Part shown: piece after piece, positions 1 through 5,134 of the stretch
Layout: every line of letters starts with the position of its first letter
Numbering within the stretch: position 1 is the stretch's first letter
Origin: Tessaracoccus flavescens
GTDB lineage: Bacteria > Actinomycetota > Actinomycetes > Propionibacteriales > Propionibacteriaceae
Reading direction: 5' to 3'
Assembly (NCBI GenBank): GCA_020741375.1
Contig: DYZF01000263.1
Span: 1-5,134 of the forward strand
DNA: 5,134 nt
The notes under the pieces: generated by a model
What the model saw: the letters and a program-made list of their open reading frames with translations, nothing else
Told to the model about the DNA's origin: nothing
Database searches by the model: none
Position numbers and translations under genes: made by a program

Positions 1-3000
1 AGGCCCAACTCGTCGTCGACGTCCGTCGGCTCCGCGACCGGGCCGTGCACGAACTCCACCGCTAGCACTTCGTCGGCGATCGACGAACCGTGCGCGTCGA
101 TCGCTCCGCCGATGGGGCCGTCGGCCTCCAGCGTCACCTTGATCCGATCCGAGATGTCGAAACCGGCCTTCTTGCGGGCATCCTGCAGGAAGCGCACCAC
201 CTCGCGGGCCAGACCGGCCGCGACCAGCTCCGGAGTCAGCTCCAGATCCAGCGCCACCGTCTCGCCCTGCTCATTGATGACCGACCATCCCTCACGCGGA
301 CGCTCGCTCAGCAGCACGTCGTCGGCGGTCAGCTCCACCTGCTCGCCCTCGAACTCCATGAACGCCTTGCCGGCGTCGCGGATCTGCTCAGCCAGCCAGG
401 CCGCGTCGAGCTGCTCGATGGCCTTCGCCACCAGCGGCGTCGCCTTCGCGAAGCGCTTGCCCAGGTTGCGGAAGTTGCCCTTCGCCGAGTAATCGACGAG
501 GTCGCCGGCGGACGCGAAGGATTCAACGGCCTCCACGTTCAGCTCAGACTTGATCTCCTCCTGCAGCTCAGGCGTGAGCTTCTCGAAGATCGCCGACGGC
601 ACCAGCATGCGGCTGAGCGGCTGACGGATCTTCATCTTCGAATCGGCACGCGCGGCGCGACCCAGTTCGACGGCGCGGCGGGTCACCTCCATCGCCTCGG
701 TCAGCGCGGGGATGATCAGCGACTCGTCGGCCTCCGGCCACGGCGCCAGGTGCACCGAGTTCGGGCCCTCCGGGTTCGCGGCGTAGAACAGGTCCTGCCA
801 CACGCGCTCGGTGACGAACGGCATGATCGGGGCCAGCAGACGGGTGAGCGCGTCGAGCGTCTCGTGCAGCGTCCACAGCGCGCCCGGGTCGCCGTTCCAG
901 AACCGACGGCGCGACCTGCGGACGTGCCAGTTCGACAGCGCGTCGATGAAGTTGGCCAGCAGCGTGCCGAAGCGCTGGGTGTCGTACGCGTCGAGTGCTG
1001 CAGTGACGTCGCGGATCAGCTCCTGCGTCACCGACGTCAGCCACTGATCCAGCACGTGACGCTCGGACACGGCGGGGGCCTCACCGGTCGGCGTCCAGCC
1101 GGCAGCGCGGGCGTACAGCGTGTGGAACGCGACGGTGTTCCAGTACGTCAGCAGCACCTTGCGGACGGTCTCACCGATCGTGGAATCGCCCACGCGACGC
1201 GCCATCCACGGCGACCCCGAACACGCCATGAACCAGCGCACCGCGTCGGCGCCGTGCTTGTCCATGAGAGCGATCGGGTCGATGGTGTTGCCCAGGTGCT
1301 TGCTCATCTTGCGGCCGTCGTCGGCGAGGATGTGGCCGAGGCAGACGACGTTCTTGTACGACGACTTCCCGAACACCGCGGTGCCCACCGCCATCAGCGA
1401 GTAGAACCAGCCGCGGGTTTGGTCGATGGCCTCGCAGATGAAGTCCGCCGGGTAGCGCTCCTCGAAGATCTCCTTCGAGCCCTCGACGTGCGGGTAGCCC
1501 CATTGGGCGAACGGCATGGAGCCGGAATCGAACCACGCGTCGATCACCTCCGGCACGCGGCGCGATTCCTTGCCGCACGTGGGGCAACCGAAGGTGATGT
1601 CGTCGACGAACGGGCGGTGCGGATCCAACTGCGACTGATCGGTGCCGGTCAGCTCGGAGAGCTCGGCCCGCGAGCCGACGCACACCTGGTGGTCGTCCTC
1701 GCAGCGCCAGATCGGCAACGGCGTGCCCCAGTAGCGGGTGCGTGACAGGGCCCAGTCGATGTTGTTGTTGAGCCAGTCGCCGTAGCGGCCGTGCTTGACC
1801 GTCTCCGGGAACCAGGTGGTGTCCTCGTTCTCGGCGAGCAGCTGGTCCTTCAGCTTGGTGGTGCGGATGTACCACGACGGCATGGCGTAGTAGAGCAGCG
1901 CGGTGTGGCAGCGCCAGCAGTGCGGGTAGCTATGGGTGTAGTCGAGCACGCGGAACATCAGGCCGCGGCTCTCGAGATCCTCGACGATGTACTTGTCGGC
2001 GTCCTTGAAGAACTTGCCGCCAACCAGCGGGAGGTCGGCTTCGAACTCGCCCTGCTTCGTGACGGGGTTCACGAACGGCAGACCGTAGGCGCGGCACACA
2101 TTCATATCGTCCTCACCGAAGGCCGGGGCCTGGTGGACGATGCCGGAGCCGTCCTCGGTGGTGACGTAATCGGCCAGCACGACGAAGTGGGCGGGTTCCG
2201 GGAAGTCCACGAGCTCCAGCGGACGCTGGTACGTCCAGCGCTCCAGATCCTTGCCGAGGAACGATTCGGTCAGCGTCCACTCCTCGCCCAGCACCTTCTC
2301 GGCCAGCGGCTCGGCGATCAGCAGCGACTTCTCGCCGCCCTTGGTGGCGACGCGATACGTCACGTCGGGGTGCACGGCGGCGGCGGTGTTGGACACAAGC
2401 GTCCAGGGCGTCGTCGTCCACACTAAGAGGTCGACGTCGCCGGCGAGGGGGCCCGAGGTCAGGGGGAAGCGCACGTAGATCGACGGGTCGGTGACCTCTT
2501 CGTAGCCCTGCGCCAGTTCGTGGTCCGACAACGCGGTGCCGCAGCGCGGGCAGTACGGGGCGACGCGGTAGTCCTCCTCGAGCAGGCCCTTGGTGTGGAT
2601 CTCCTTCAGCGCCCACCACAGCGATTCGACGTACTCCGGCGTCATCGTCACGTACGGGTCGTCGAGGTTCACCCAGTAGCCCATGCGGGTGGTGAGGTCC
2701 TGCCACACGTCGACGTGGCGCAGCACCGACTCGCGGCACTTCGCGTTGAACGGCTCCACGCCGTAGGCCTCGATGTCGGCCTTGCCGGAGAAGCCCAGCT
2801 CCTTCTCGACGGCGAGCTCAACGGGCAGGCCATGGCAGTCCCAGCCCGCCTTGCGCTCCACGTGGTAGCCGCGCATCGTCTTGTAGCGGGGGAAAAGATC
2901 CTTGAAGACGCGAGCCTCGATGTGGTGCGCGCCCGGCATGCCGTTCGCCGTCGGCGGGCCCTCGTAGAACGTCCACGGCTGGCCGGACTTGGAGGCGTCG

Positions 3001-3113
3001 AGGGACTCGGTGAAGGTGTCGCGCTCTGCCCAGAGCTCCAGAATGTCGTGCTCGAGCGCCGGGAAATCAACCTGGGCGGGCACGGCGTTGTAGCCGGGGG
3101 ATGAGGTAGTCAT
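1..3113 (-). CDS. ileS: Isoleucyl-tRNA synthetase, long IleRS2-type (partial, C-terminus beyond left edge)
   Basis: Cytosolic class I enzyme that activates isoleucine with ATP and charges tRNA-Ile. It reads open for 1037 codons from ATG 3113-3111 to the window edge, so only the extreme C-terminus is missing; family members are roughly 1040-1100 residues. Visible landmarks: signature PTANGMPGAHH (54-64, non-canonical GxHH); Cys pair CPRC (188-191); CP1 editing domain with TTTPWTL (233-239) and GSGIVHQAPAFGEDD (322-336); Cys pairs CWRC (399-402) and CPTC (510-513); WFDSGS (527-532); KMSKH (602-606); then the helical anticodon-binding region and a C-terminal extension. The start is supported by an AGAAGGA Shine-Dalgarno seven bases upstream. 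A T-box leader specific for isoleucine precedes it, independently confirming the amino acid. The editing motifs look intact. Eukaryote-like motif spelling points to the long clade rather than the E. coli-like IleRS1. Identity is near certain. Confidence 0.97.
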   Translation of the reverse strand, partial: MTTSSPGYNAVPAQVDFPALEHDILELWAERDTFTESLDASKSGQPWTFYEGPPTANGMPGAHHIEARVFKDLFPRYKTMRGYHVERKAGWDCHGLPVELAVEKELGFSGKADIEAYGVEPFNAKCRESVLRHVDVWQDLTTRMGYWVNLDDPYVTMTPEYVESLWWALKEIHTKGLLEEDYRVAPYCPRCGTALSDHELAQGYEEVTDPSIYVRFPLTSGPLAGDVDLLVWTTTPWTLVSNTAAAVHPDVTYRVATKGGEKSLLIAEPLAEKVLGEEWTLTESFLGKDLERWTYQRPLELVDFPEPAHFVVLADYVTTEDGSGIVHQAPAFGEDDMNVCRAYGLPFVNPVTKQGEFEADLPLVGGKFFKDADKYIVEDLESRGLMFRVLDYTHSYPHCWRCHTALLYYAMPSWYIRTTKLKDQLLAENEDTTWFPETVKHGRYGDWLNNNIDWALSRTRYWGTPLPIWRCEDDHQVCVGSRAELSELTGTDQSQLDPHRPFVDDITFGCPTCGKESRRVPEVIDAWFDSGSMPFAQWGYPHVEGSKEIFEERYPADFICEAIDQTRGWFYSLMAVGTAVFGKSSYKNVVCLGHILADDGRKMSKHLGNTIDPIALMDKHGADAVRWFMACSGSPWMARRVGDSTIGETVRKVLLTYWNTVAFHTLYARAAGWTPTGEAPAVSERHVLDQWLTSVTQELIRDVTAALDAYDTQRFGTLLANFIDALSNWHVRRSRRRFWNGDPGALWTLHETLDALTRLLAPIMPFVTERVWQDLFYAANPEGPNSVHLAPWPEADESLIIPALTEAMEVTRRAVELGRAARADSKMKIRQPLSRMLVPSAIFEKLTPELQEEIKSELNVEAVESFASAGDLVDYSAKGNFRNLGKRFAKATPLVAKAIEQLDAAWLAEQIRDAGKAFMEFEGEQVELTADDVLLSERPREGWSVINEQGETVALDLELTPELVAAGLAREVVRFLQDARKKAGFDISDRIKVTLEADGPIGGAIDAHGSSIADEVLAVEFVHGPVAEPTDVDDELG

Positions 3114-3114
3114 C

Positions 3115-3129
3115 GGGTGGTCCTTCTCA
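3115..3129 (-). promoter_or_regulatory. ileS Shine-Dalgarno and 3' strand of the sequestrator
   Basis: The minus strand reads UGAGAAGGACCACCC directly before the start codon (one G intervenes). AGAAGGA (3127-3121) is the ribosome binding site, seven bases from the ATG. Two segments can be sequestered: UGAG-AA-GGAC pairs with GUCC-CUCA (3150-3143), leaving AA bulged, and ACCACCC (3121-3115) is a perfect seven-base complement of the T-box GGGUGGU (3174-3168). Both partners belong to the T-box/antisequestrator region, so binding of uncharged tRNA should expose this site. The pairings are seen in the sequence; the switching behaviour is inferred from the known T-box mechanism. Confidence 0.75.
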
Positions 3130-3143
3130 CATCGTCTTCGAAT

Positions 3144-3176
3144 GAGGGACGAGCCGAGGCCCGCGGTACCACCCTC
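3144..3176 (-). promoter_or_regulatory. T-box antisequestrator helix with UGGU tRNA-acceptor bulge
   Basis: The bases form GAGGG (3176-3172), a seven-base bulge UGGUACC (3171-3165), GCGGGC (3164-3159), a CUCG loop, GCUCGU (3154-3149) and CCCUC (3148-3144). All five outer and six inner pairs form, counting G-U pairs. This is the standard T-box antiterminator/antisequestrator layout with its seven-base bulge. UGGU (3171-3168) is complementary to ACCA, the 3' end of an uncharged tRNA with discriminator A, as expected for tRNA-Ile. The CCCUC strand is the same one that can pair with the ileS Shine-Dalgarno region, so this helix and the sequestrator exclude each other. Confidence 0.9.
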
Positions 3177-3299
3177 GTTGGGCGCCGTCGACGCCCCACT
3201 TGATTCATGCCTGCTGCCGGTTCTAGTGAGCGAGTTGCCTCGCCGTTCTTCCGGCGGCTCCGAGGTGATGGCCCCATCAACGCCGTGCTGGTCGTGCCC

Positions 3300-3329
3300 A
3301 TTATGCGACGGCGGGCCCGGGAACCCCAA
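3300..3329 (-). promoter_or_regulatory. Candidate ileS promoter
   Basis: The minus strand carries CATAAT (3305-3300), five of six matches to the bacterial -10 consensus. TTGGGG (3329-3324) lies 18 bases upstream as a weak -35 with three of six matches. Initiation about seven bases downstream would fall near 3295-3292, just before the first structured element of the T-box leader, which supports the assignment. The -35 match is poor, so confidence is moderate. Confidence 0.5.
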
Positions 3330-3344
3330 ACGCCCGCGGGCTGG

Positions 3345-3350
3345 CAGGAT
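3345..3350 (+). promoter_or_regulatory. Candidate -10 element for the divergent gene
   Basis: CAGGAT preserves the A at position 2 and T at position 6 of the TANNNT pattern common in actinobacterial -10 boxes. It lies 21 bases before the start codon of the plus-strand gene, which would give a very short 5' leader. No convincing -35 is seen 16-18 bases upstream. An alternative pair farther upstream, TTGATT (3200-3205) and TCTAGT (3222-3227) with 16-base spacing, lies inside the ileS leader region and seems less likely. Confidence 0.28.
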
Positions 3351-3361
3351 GGGAACCCAGC

Positions 3362-3370
3362 AGGAGGTGA
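3362..3370 (+). promoter_or_regulatory. Strong Shine-Dalgarno deciding the start of the divergent gene
   Basis: AGGAGGTGA matches nine bases complementary to the usual 3' end of 16S rRNA. Its last base is separated from ATG 3372 by a single C, and GGAGG ends four bases before the start. This fixes the start at 3372 rather than at the in-frame upstream ATG at 3207, which would extend the gene across the ileS T-box leader and promoter. Confidence 0.85.
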
Positions 3371-3371
3371 C

Positions 3372-4571
3372 ATGGAGCGCGAACTCGAGACGTGGGCGTC
3401 GGCGCGGCGCTGGAAGTACGTGCCCGTGTGGGACGCGATGCGCACCACGTTCCGTGGCGGCGGGTTGGCCACCGGCACGCGCTATGTCACGCACGGCTGG
3501 GTGGGCACCTACGGAGGTATGCCCTGCTTCGGGTTCCTCTCCGGCCCCGGCGCCGCCCCGGTTGGGCAGCTGCAGGTGATTGCCGTCAACGTGCCCGGCG
3601 TCCGGTTCCCGGCGCTGACGCTGCGGGAGGCCAGCTTCGCGACGTCGCCGGGTGGCGTGCCGCTCGATTCCGAGTTCGATCTTTATTGGGAAGTCATCAC
3701 GTCGAGCGAGCGCTTCGCCGTCGACCTGTTCGACGAATCCATGCGCCGCGAGCTGATGGGCATGGTGCCGGACTTCTTCCAGCTGTGGTTCGAGCACGAC
3801 GCCGTGCTGGTCAGCAGCCTCATCCCGATCGAGCCCGGCATGATCGACCGCTACCTCACGTTCCTACGTCGCCTCATCGACCTCATCCCTGCCCATGTGC
3901 TGGCGAAGCTGCGGGCGGAGATCCAGCCGCAGCGGGCGGCCGCGCTGGCGGGCAACCCGCTGAAGGCGCTCGATACGGTGGCGCCGTCGCGGCCGCTCGT
4001 GGCCCAGCGCCCGGCGTTGTCGGTGGCGGATCAGTGGCGGCTGTGGGCGCAGGAACGCGGCTGGCTGTACGCGCCCAACGCGAGCAACATCGTCGAGCGG
4101 TACAACCATGCGCCGCTGCCCAAGACGGAGGGCGCGAGCTTCACGGAGGGCTTCGTCGGGAAGTTCGGCGATCTGCCGTGCTTCGGCTGGCGGTCCACGG
4201 TGCAGCTGGGGGAGCGGCAGAGCGTGCGGCACGCGCTGTGCGTGCGGCGCCCGGGGTTGGTGCTGAAGCCGGTGCGGATCACGTTGGAGGATCCGCTGCT
4301 GGCGGAGCTGGTCGGCTCCGGAGACATCCAGGTGGGTGATCCGTCGTTCGACGACCGCTGGCGCGTGACGTCGGAGGATCCCGATTTCGCCCGCAAGCTC
4401 TTGGTGCCGGAGGTGTGGAGCGCCTTCATGGAGCCGGGTGTGCCGTCGTTCAAGCAGTTGTGGTTCGAGCGTGACGTGGTCGCGGTGATCACGGAGGGCC
4501 CGATCCCGCCCGCGGCGGTCGACAACTATCTGCGCTTCCTGCATCTGGTCCTGAGCACGGCCTCGGTCTAA
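3372..4571 (+). CDS. Uncharacterised 399-residue protein with two internal domain repeats
   Basis: I do not recognise the family. The protein is a diverged internal duplication. Repeat 1 spans about residues 5-173 and repeat 2 about 222-396, joined by an Ala/Pro/Arg-rich linker. Matching landmarks in order: RRWKYVP (12-18) with ERGWLYAP (228-235, aligned from W14/W231); GWVGTYGGMPCFGF (42-55) with GFVGKFGDLPCFGW (260-273); EFDLYWEVITSSERFAVDLF (101-120) with SFDDRWRVTSEDPDFARKLL (325-344); FFQLWFEHDAV (135-145) with FKQLWFERDVV (360-370); and IDRYLTFL (158-165) with VDNYLRFL (383-390). The cysteine of PCFG is kept in both copies (52, 270). There is no signal peptide or membrane segment, so a cytosolic location is likely. 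The gene is divergent from ileS and stops at TAA 4569-4571 with no clear terminator behind it. Its base composition resembles ileS. It is clearly a real gene given the strong ribosome binding site and conserved repeat pattern; the function is unknown. Confidence 0.9.
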   Translation: MERELETWASARRWKYVPVWDAMRTTFRGGGLATGTRYVTHGWVGTYGGMPCFGFLSGPGAAPVGQLQVIAVNVPGVRFPALTLREASFATSPGGVPLDSEFDLYWEVITSSERFAVDLFDESMRRELMGMVPDFFQLWFEHDAVLVSSLIPIEPGMIDRYLTFLRRLIDLIPAHVLAKLRAEIQPQRAAALAGNPLKALDTVAPSRPLVAQRPALSVADQWRLWAQERGWLYAPNASNIVERYNHAPLPKTEGASFTEGFVGKFGDLPCFGWRSTVQLGERQSVRHALCVRRPGLVLKPVRITLEDPLLAELVGSGDIQVGDPSFDDRWRVTSEDPDFARKLLVPEVWSAFMEPGVPSFKQLWFERDVVAVITEGPIPPAAVDNYLRFLHLVLSTASV

Positions 4572-4584
4572 CGGGCTCACCTTT

Positions 4585-4634
4585 CGCTGATTGAGTAGTC
4601 CGGTTTCACCGCTGATTGAGTAGTCCGCGCGCGT
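4585..4634 (+). repeat. Tandem 18-bp repeat, 25-bp period
   Basis: CGCTGATTGAGTAGTCCG occurs identically at 4585-4602 and 4610-4627. The first copy is followed by GTTTCAC. The second runs on through GC-rich sequence to GGGCGTATCGACTC (4641-4654). GAGT and ACTC at the two ends of the second unit give a weak inverted arrangement. The 'CTGATTGAGTAG...GTATCGA' layout resembles short dispersed intergenic repeats I recall from Propionibacteriaceae and related actinobacteria. The first copy looks like a deleted version of the same unit. It starts 14 bases after the upstream gene. Confidence 0.7.
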
Positions 4635-4678
4635 AGCGCCGGGCGTATCGACTCGTGGGCTGGTTTGTGGACTTGCCT

Positions 4679-4801
4679 GTGGTTGGGGCGAGTGTGTCGG
4701 GGATGGGGCCTTCTCGCCCAGGGGCTGTTCACGCGCTTATCGCGCGCGTGAACGCCCCAACGCCCGACCCACCGTGAAGGCCCCCTCCCCGCCCCACTCT
4801 T
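4679..4801. repeat. 123-bp palindromic repeat, copy 1
   Basis: This matches copy 2 (5008-5130) at 114 of 123 positions without gaps. The core is a strong hairpin: GGGGC-T-GTTCACGCGC (4721-4736), a seven-base loop, and GCGCGTGAAC-GCCCC (4744-4758), giving 15 pairs with one bulged T. Outer arms CGGGGATGGGGCCTTC (4698-4713) and GAAGGCCCCCTCCCCG (4776-4791) pair except at one position (4704/4785). The unit is thus a nested imperfect palindrome about 94 bp across inside the 123-bp repeat. Its role is unknown; it could be a REP/BIME-like extragenic element, a protein-binding palindrome, or a transcription stop. Confidence 0.9.
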
Positions 4802-4830
4802 GGCCTGAGCGCTTGCGTCGTCGCGTTCCA

Positions 4831-5002
4831 AGGTCCGGTAGGGGAGTGCCACGTTGAGGAGTGGTGAGGATGAGGGGCCGTCGTCGCTAGAGCCGCCGGC
4901 AGGCCCTGCACTGAGCGAACGTTGTGGCGTTGCACCCGGCTTGCACTAGGGACGACGACGGCCCCTCATCCTCGGCGCTCCGGCACTCAGGTCCGGCAGG
5001 GG
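4831..5002. repeat. Short repeats flanking the large inverted repeat
   Basis: AGGTCCGGTAGGGG (4831-4844) and AGGTCCGGCAGGGG (4989-5002) are direct repeats differing at one base, 158 bp apart, one on each side of the large inverted repeat. Next to them GAGTGCC (4844-4850) and GGCACTC (4982-4988) form a perfect seven-base inverted pair. Together they frame the 21-bp-arm structure nearly symmetrically. They could be the boundaries of an inserted unit or outer parts of a larger fold; at this length, chance in GC-rich DNA cannot be ruled out for each one alone. Confidence 0.6.
4866..4973. repeat. Large inverted repeat with perfect 21-bp arms
   Basis: The arm at 4866-4886 (GAGGATGAGG...GTCGTCG) is perfectly complementary to 4953-4973. 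Pairing continues inward: CTAG (4887-4890) with CTAG (4946-4949), across a three-base bulge 4950-4952, then AGCCG (4891-4895) with CGGCT (4937-4941), across a four-base TGCA bulge. The apical loop is 41 bases (4896-4936). As RNA or cruciform DNA this is a very stable 30-pair structure. It lies midway between the two 123-bp copies and shares no sequence with them. It is not followed by a U-tract. Confidence 0.9.
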
Positions 5003-5007
5003 TCGCC

Positions 5008-5130
5008 GTGGTCGGGGCGAGCGGGACGGGGAGGGGGCCTTCTCGCCCAGGGGCTGTTCACGCGCATATCGCACGCGTGAACGCCCCAACGCCCGACCCA
5101 CCGCGAAGGCCCCATCCCCGCCCCACTCTT
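5008..5130. repeat. 123-bp palindromic repeat, copy 2
   Basis: Same orientation as copy 1 and exactly 329 bases away, with nine substitutions and no indels. The core hairpin keeps GGGGC-T-GTTCACGCG pairing with CGCGTGAAC-GCCCC (14 pairs, nine-base loop), one pair shorter than in copy 1. Outer arms at 5027-5042 and 5105-5120 pair except at 5033/5114, the position equivalent to the single mismatch of copy 1. Similarity ends four bases before the window edge, so further copies to the right cannot be excluded. Confidence 0.9.
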
Positions 5131-5134
5131 CGTC

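Larger units (their letters stand above)
3114..3292 (-). promoter_or_regulatory. T-box riboswitch (tRNA-Ile sensing, translational type) of ileS
   Basis: Leader RNA that binds uncharged tRNA-Ile and then frees the ileS ribosome binding site. Seen in order on the minus strand: a short Stem I closed by CGGCG/CGCCG (3285-3281 with 3256-3252) holding AUC (3269-3267), an isoleucine codon, as specifier candidate; a Stem II-like hairpin GCGAG-GCAA-CUCGC (3243-3230) followed by a CACUAGAACCGG stretch that could form the S-turn; a short Stem III, GGGCGUC/GGCGCCC (3196-3180); and the conserved AGGGUGGUACCGCGG T-box (3175-3161). There is no hairpin followed by a U-tract, and the Shine-Dalgarno is complementary to part of the leader. 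This fits the translational T-boxes described for actinobacterial ileS. The 5' end is estimated from the promoter candidate. The specifier placement is inferred, because AUC can also pair inside the small hairpin UGAUG-GGGC-CAUCA. Confidence 0.93.
4572..5134. other. Noncoding repeat-rich region downstream of the repeat protein gene
   Basis: No credible gene was found on either strand in these 563 bases. Open frames here run through palindromes, lack a ribosome binding site and resemble no known protein. The region contains the tandem 18-bp repeat, an unremarkable stretch at about 4655-4678, two 123-bp repeat copies, a large inverted repeat between them, and short flanking repeats. No RNA polymerase III-like, tRNA or rRNA signature is visible. 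No hairpin here is followed by a U-tract, so none is a textbook intrinsic terminator, although the GC-rich hairpins could still stop transcription from the upstream gene. Confidence 0.8.

Noticed and set aside
90..1745. Long open frame of 551 codons on the plus strand opposite ileS
   Set aside because: It is antisense to the conserved synthetase. Its product is rich in Arg, His, Leu and Val in a pattern typical of the complement of GC-rich coding sequence, with no recognisable domain and no ribosome binding site.
1791..3104. Further plus-strand open frames (1791-2426, 2520-3104) and minus-strand frames in other phases across ileS
   Set aside because: All lie within the ileS coding sequence in other frames and are explained by high GC third positions reducing stop codons.
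3207..3371. Upstream extension of the plus-strand gene to ATG 3207
   Set aside because: The extension would cross the T-box leader and ileS promoter, has no ribosome binding site, and lies outside the internal repeat pattern. AGGAGGTGA before ATG 3372 decides the start.
3864..4580. Minus-strand open frame of 238 codons opposite the repeat protein
   Set aside because: The plus-strand frame shows two conserved domain copies and a strong ribosome binding site. The antisense product is an Arg/His/Gln/Leu-rich low-complexity translation.
4721..4758. Hairpin considered as an intrinsic terminator of the plus-strand gene
   Set aside because: The stem is strong, but AACGCCCGACCC follows instead of a U-tract, it lies 150 bases after the stop codon, and the same structure recurs at 5050-5087. 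A repeat family is the better description.
4577..4935. Small minus-strand open frames (4577-4852, 4729-4935) in the repeat region
   Set aside because: They run through palindromic repeats, lack ribosome binding sites and show no protein-like pattern.
4679..5130. Repeats considered as a CRISPR array
   Set aside because: There are only two long copies with a single 206-base interval and complex internal palindromes, unlike short regularly spaced CRISPR repeats. No cas gene is present.

Overview
The window comes from a high-GC actinobacterium. The codons are strongly G/C-ending, the ileS leader is of the translational type known from Actinobacteria, and the noncoding tail carries a 'CTGATTGAGTAGTCCG' type repeat. 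From memory, similar repeats occur in Propionibacteriaceae (Tessaracoccus-like) genomes. The phylum is fairly secure; the family is a guess.

Positions 1-3113 (minus strand) hold almost all of ileS, the long eukaryote-like (IleRS2-type) isoleucyl-tRNA synthetase. It is cut at the left edge after 1037 codons. Its class I signature reads G-A-H-H instead of the canonical H-x-G-H, a swap known from IleRS2 enzymes and linked to very strong mupirocin resistance. Positions 3114 to about 3292 (minus strand) are a T-box riboswitch: AUC is visible as specifier candidate, UGGU pairs with the tRNA-Ile acceptor end, and two mutually exclusive helices would expose or hide the ileS Shine-Dalgarno. Uncharged tRNA-Ile would therefore raise synthesis of the synthetase that charges it. 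A candidate promoter lies just upstream at 3300-3329.

Positions 3372-4571 (plus strand) encode a divergent 399-residue cytosolic protein of unknown function. It is made of two diverged copies of one domain of about 170 residues. It starts behind a near-perfect Shine-Dalgarno, and nothing in its sequence links it to tRNA charging.

Positions 4572-5134 contain no credible gene. They hold a tandem pair of an 18-bp repeat, then two 123-bp copies (114/123 identical, 329 bp apart) of an imperfect nested palindrome. Between these lies a separate long inverted repeat with perfect 21-bp arms. This composite palindromic region is the least explained part of the window.
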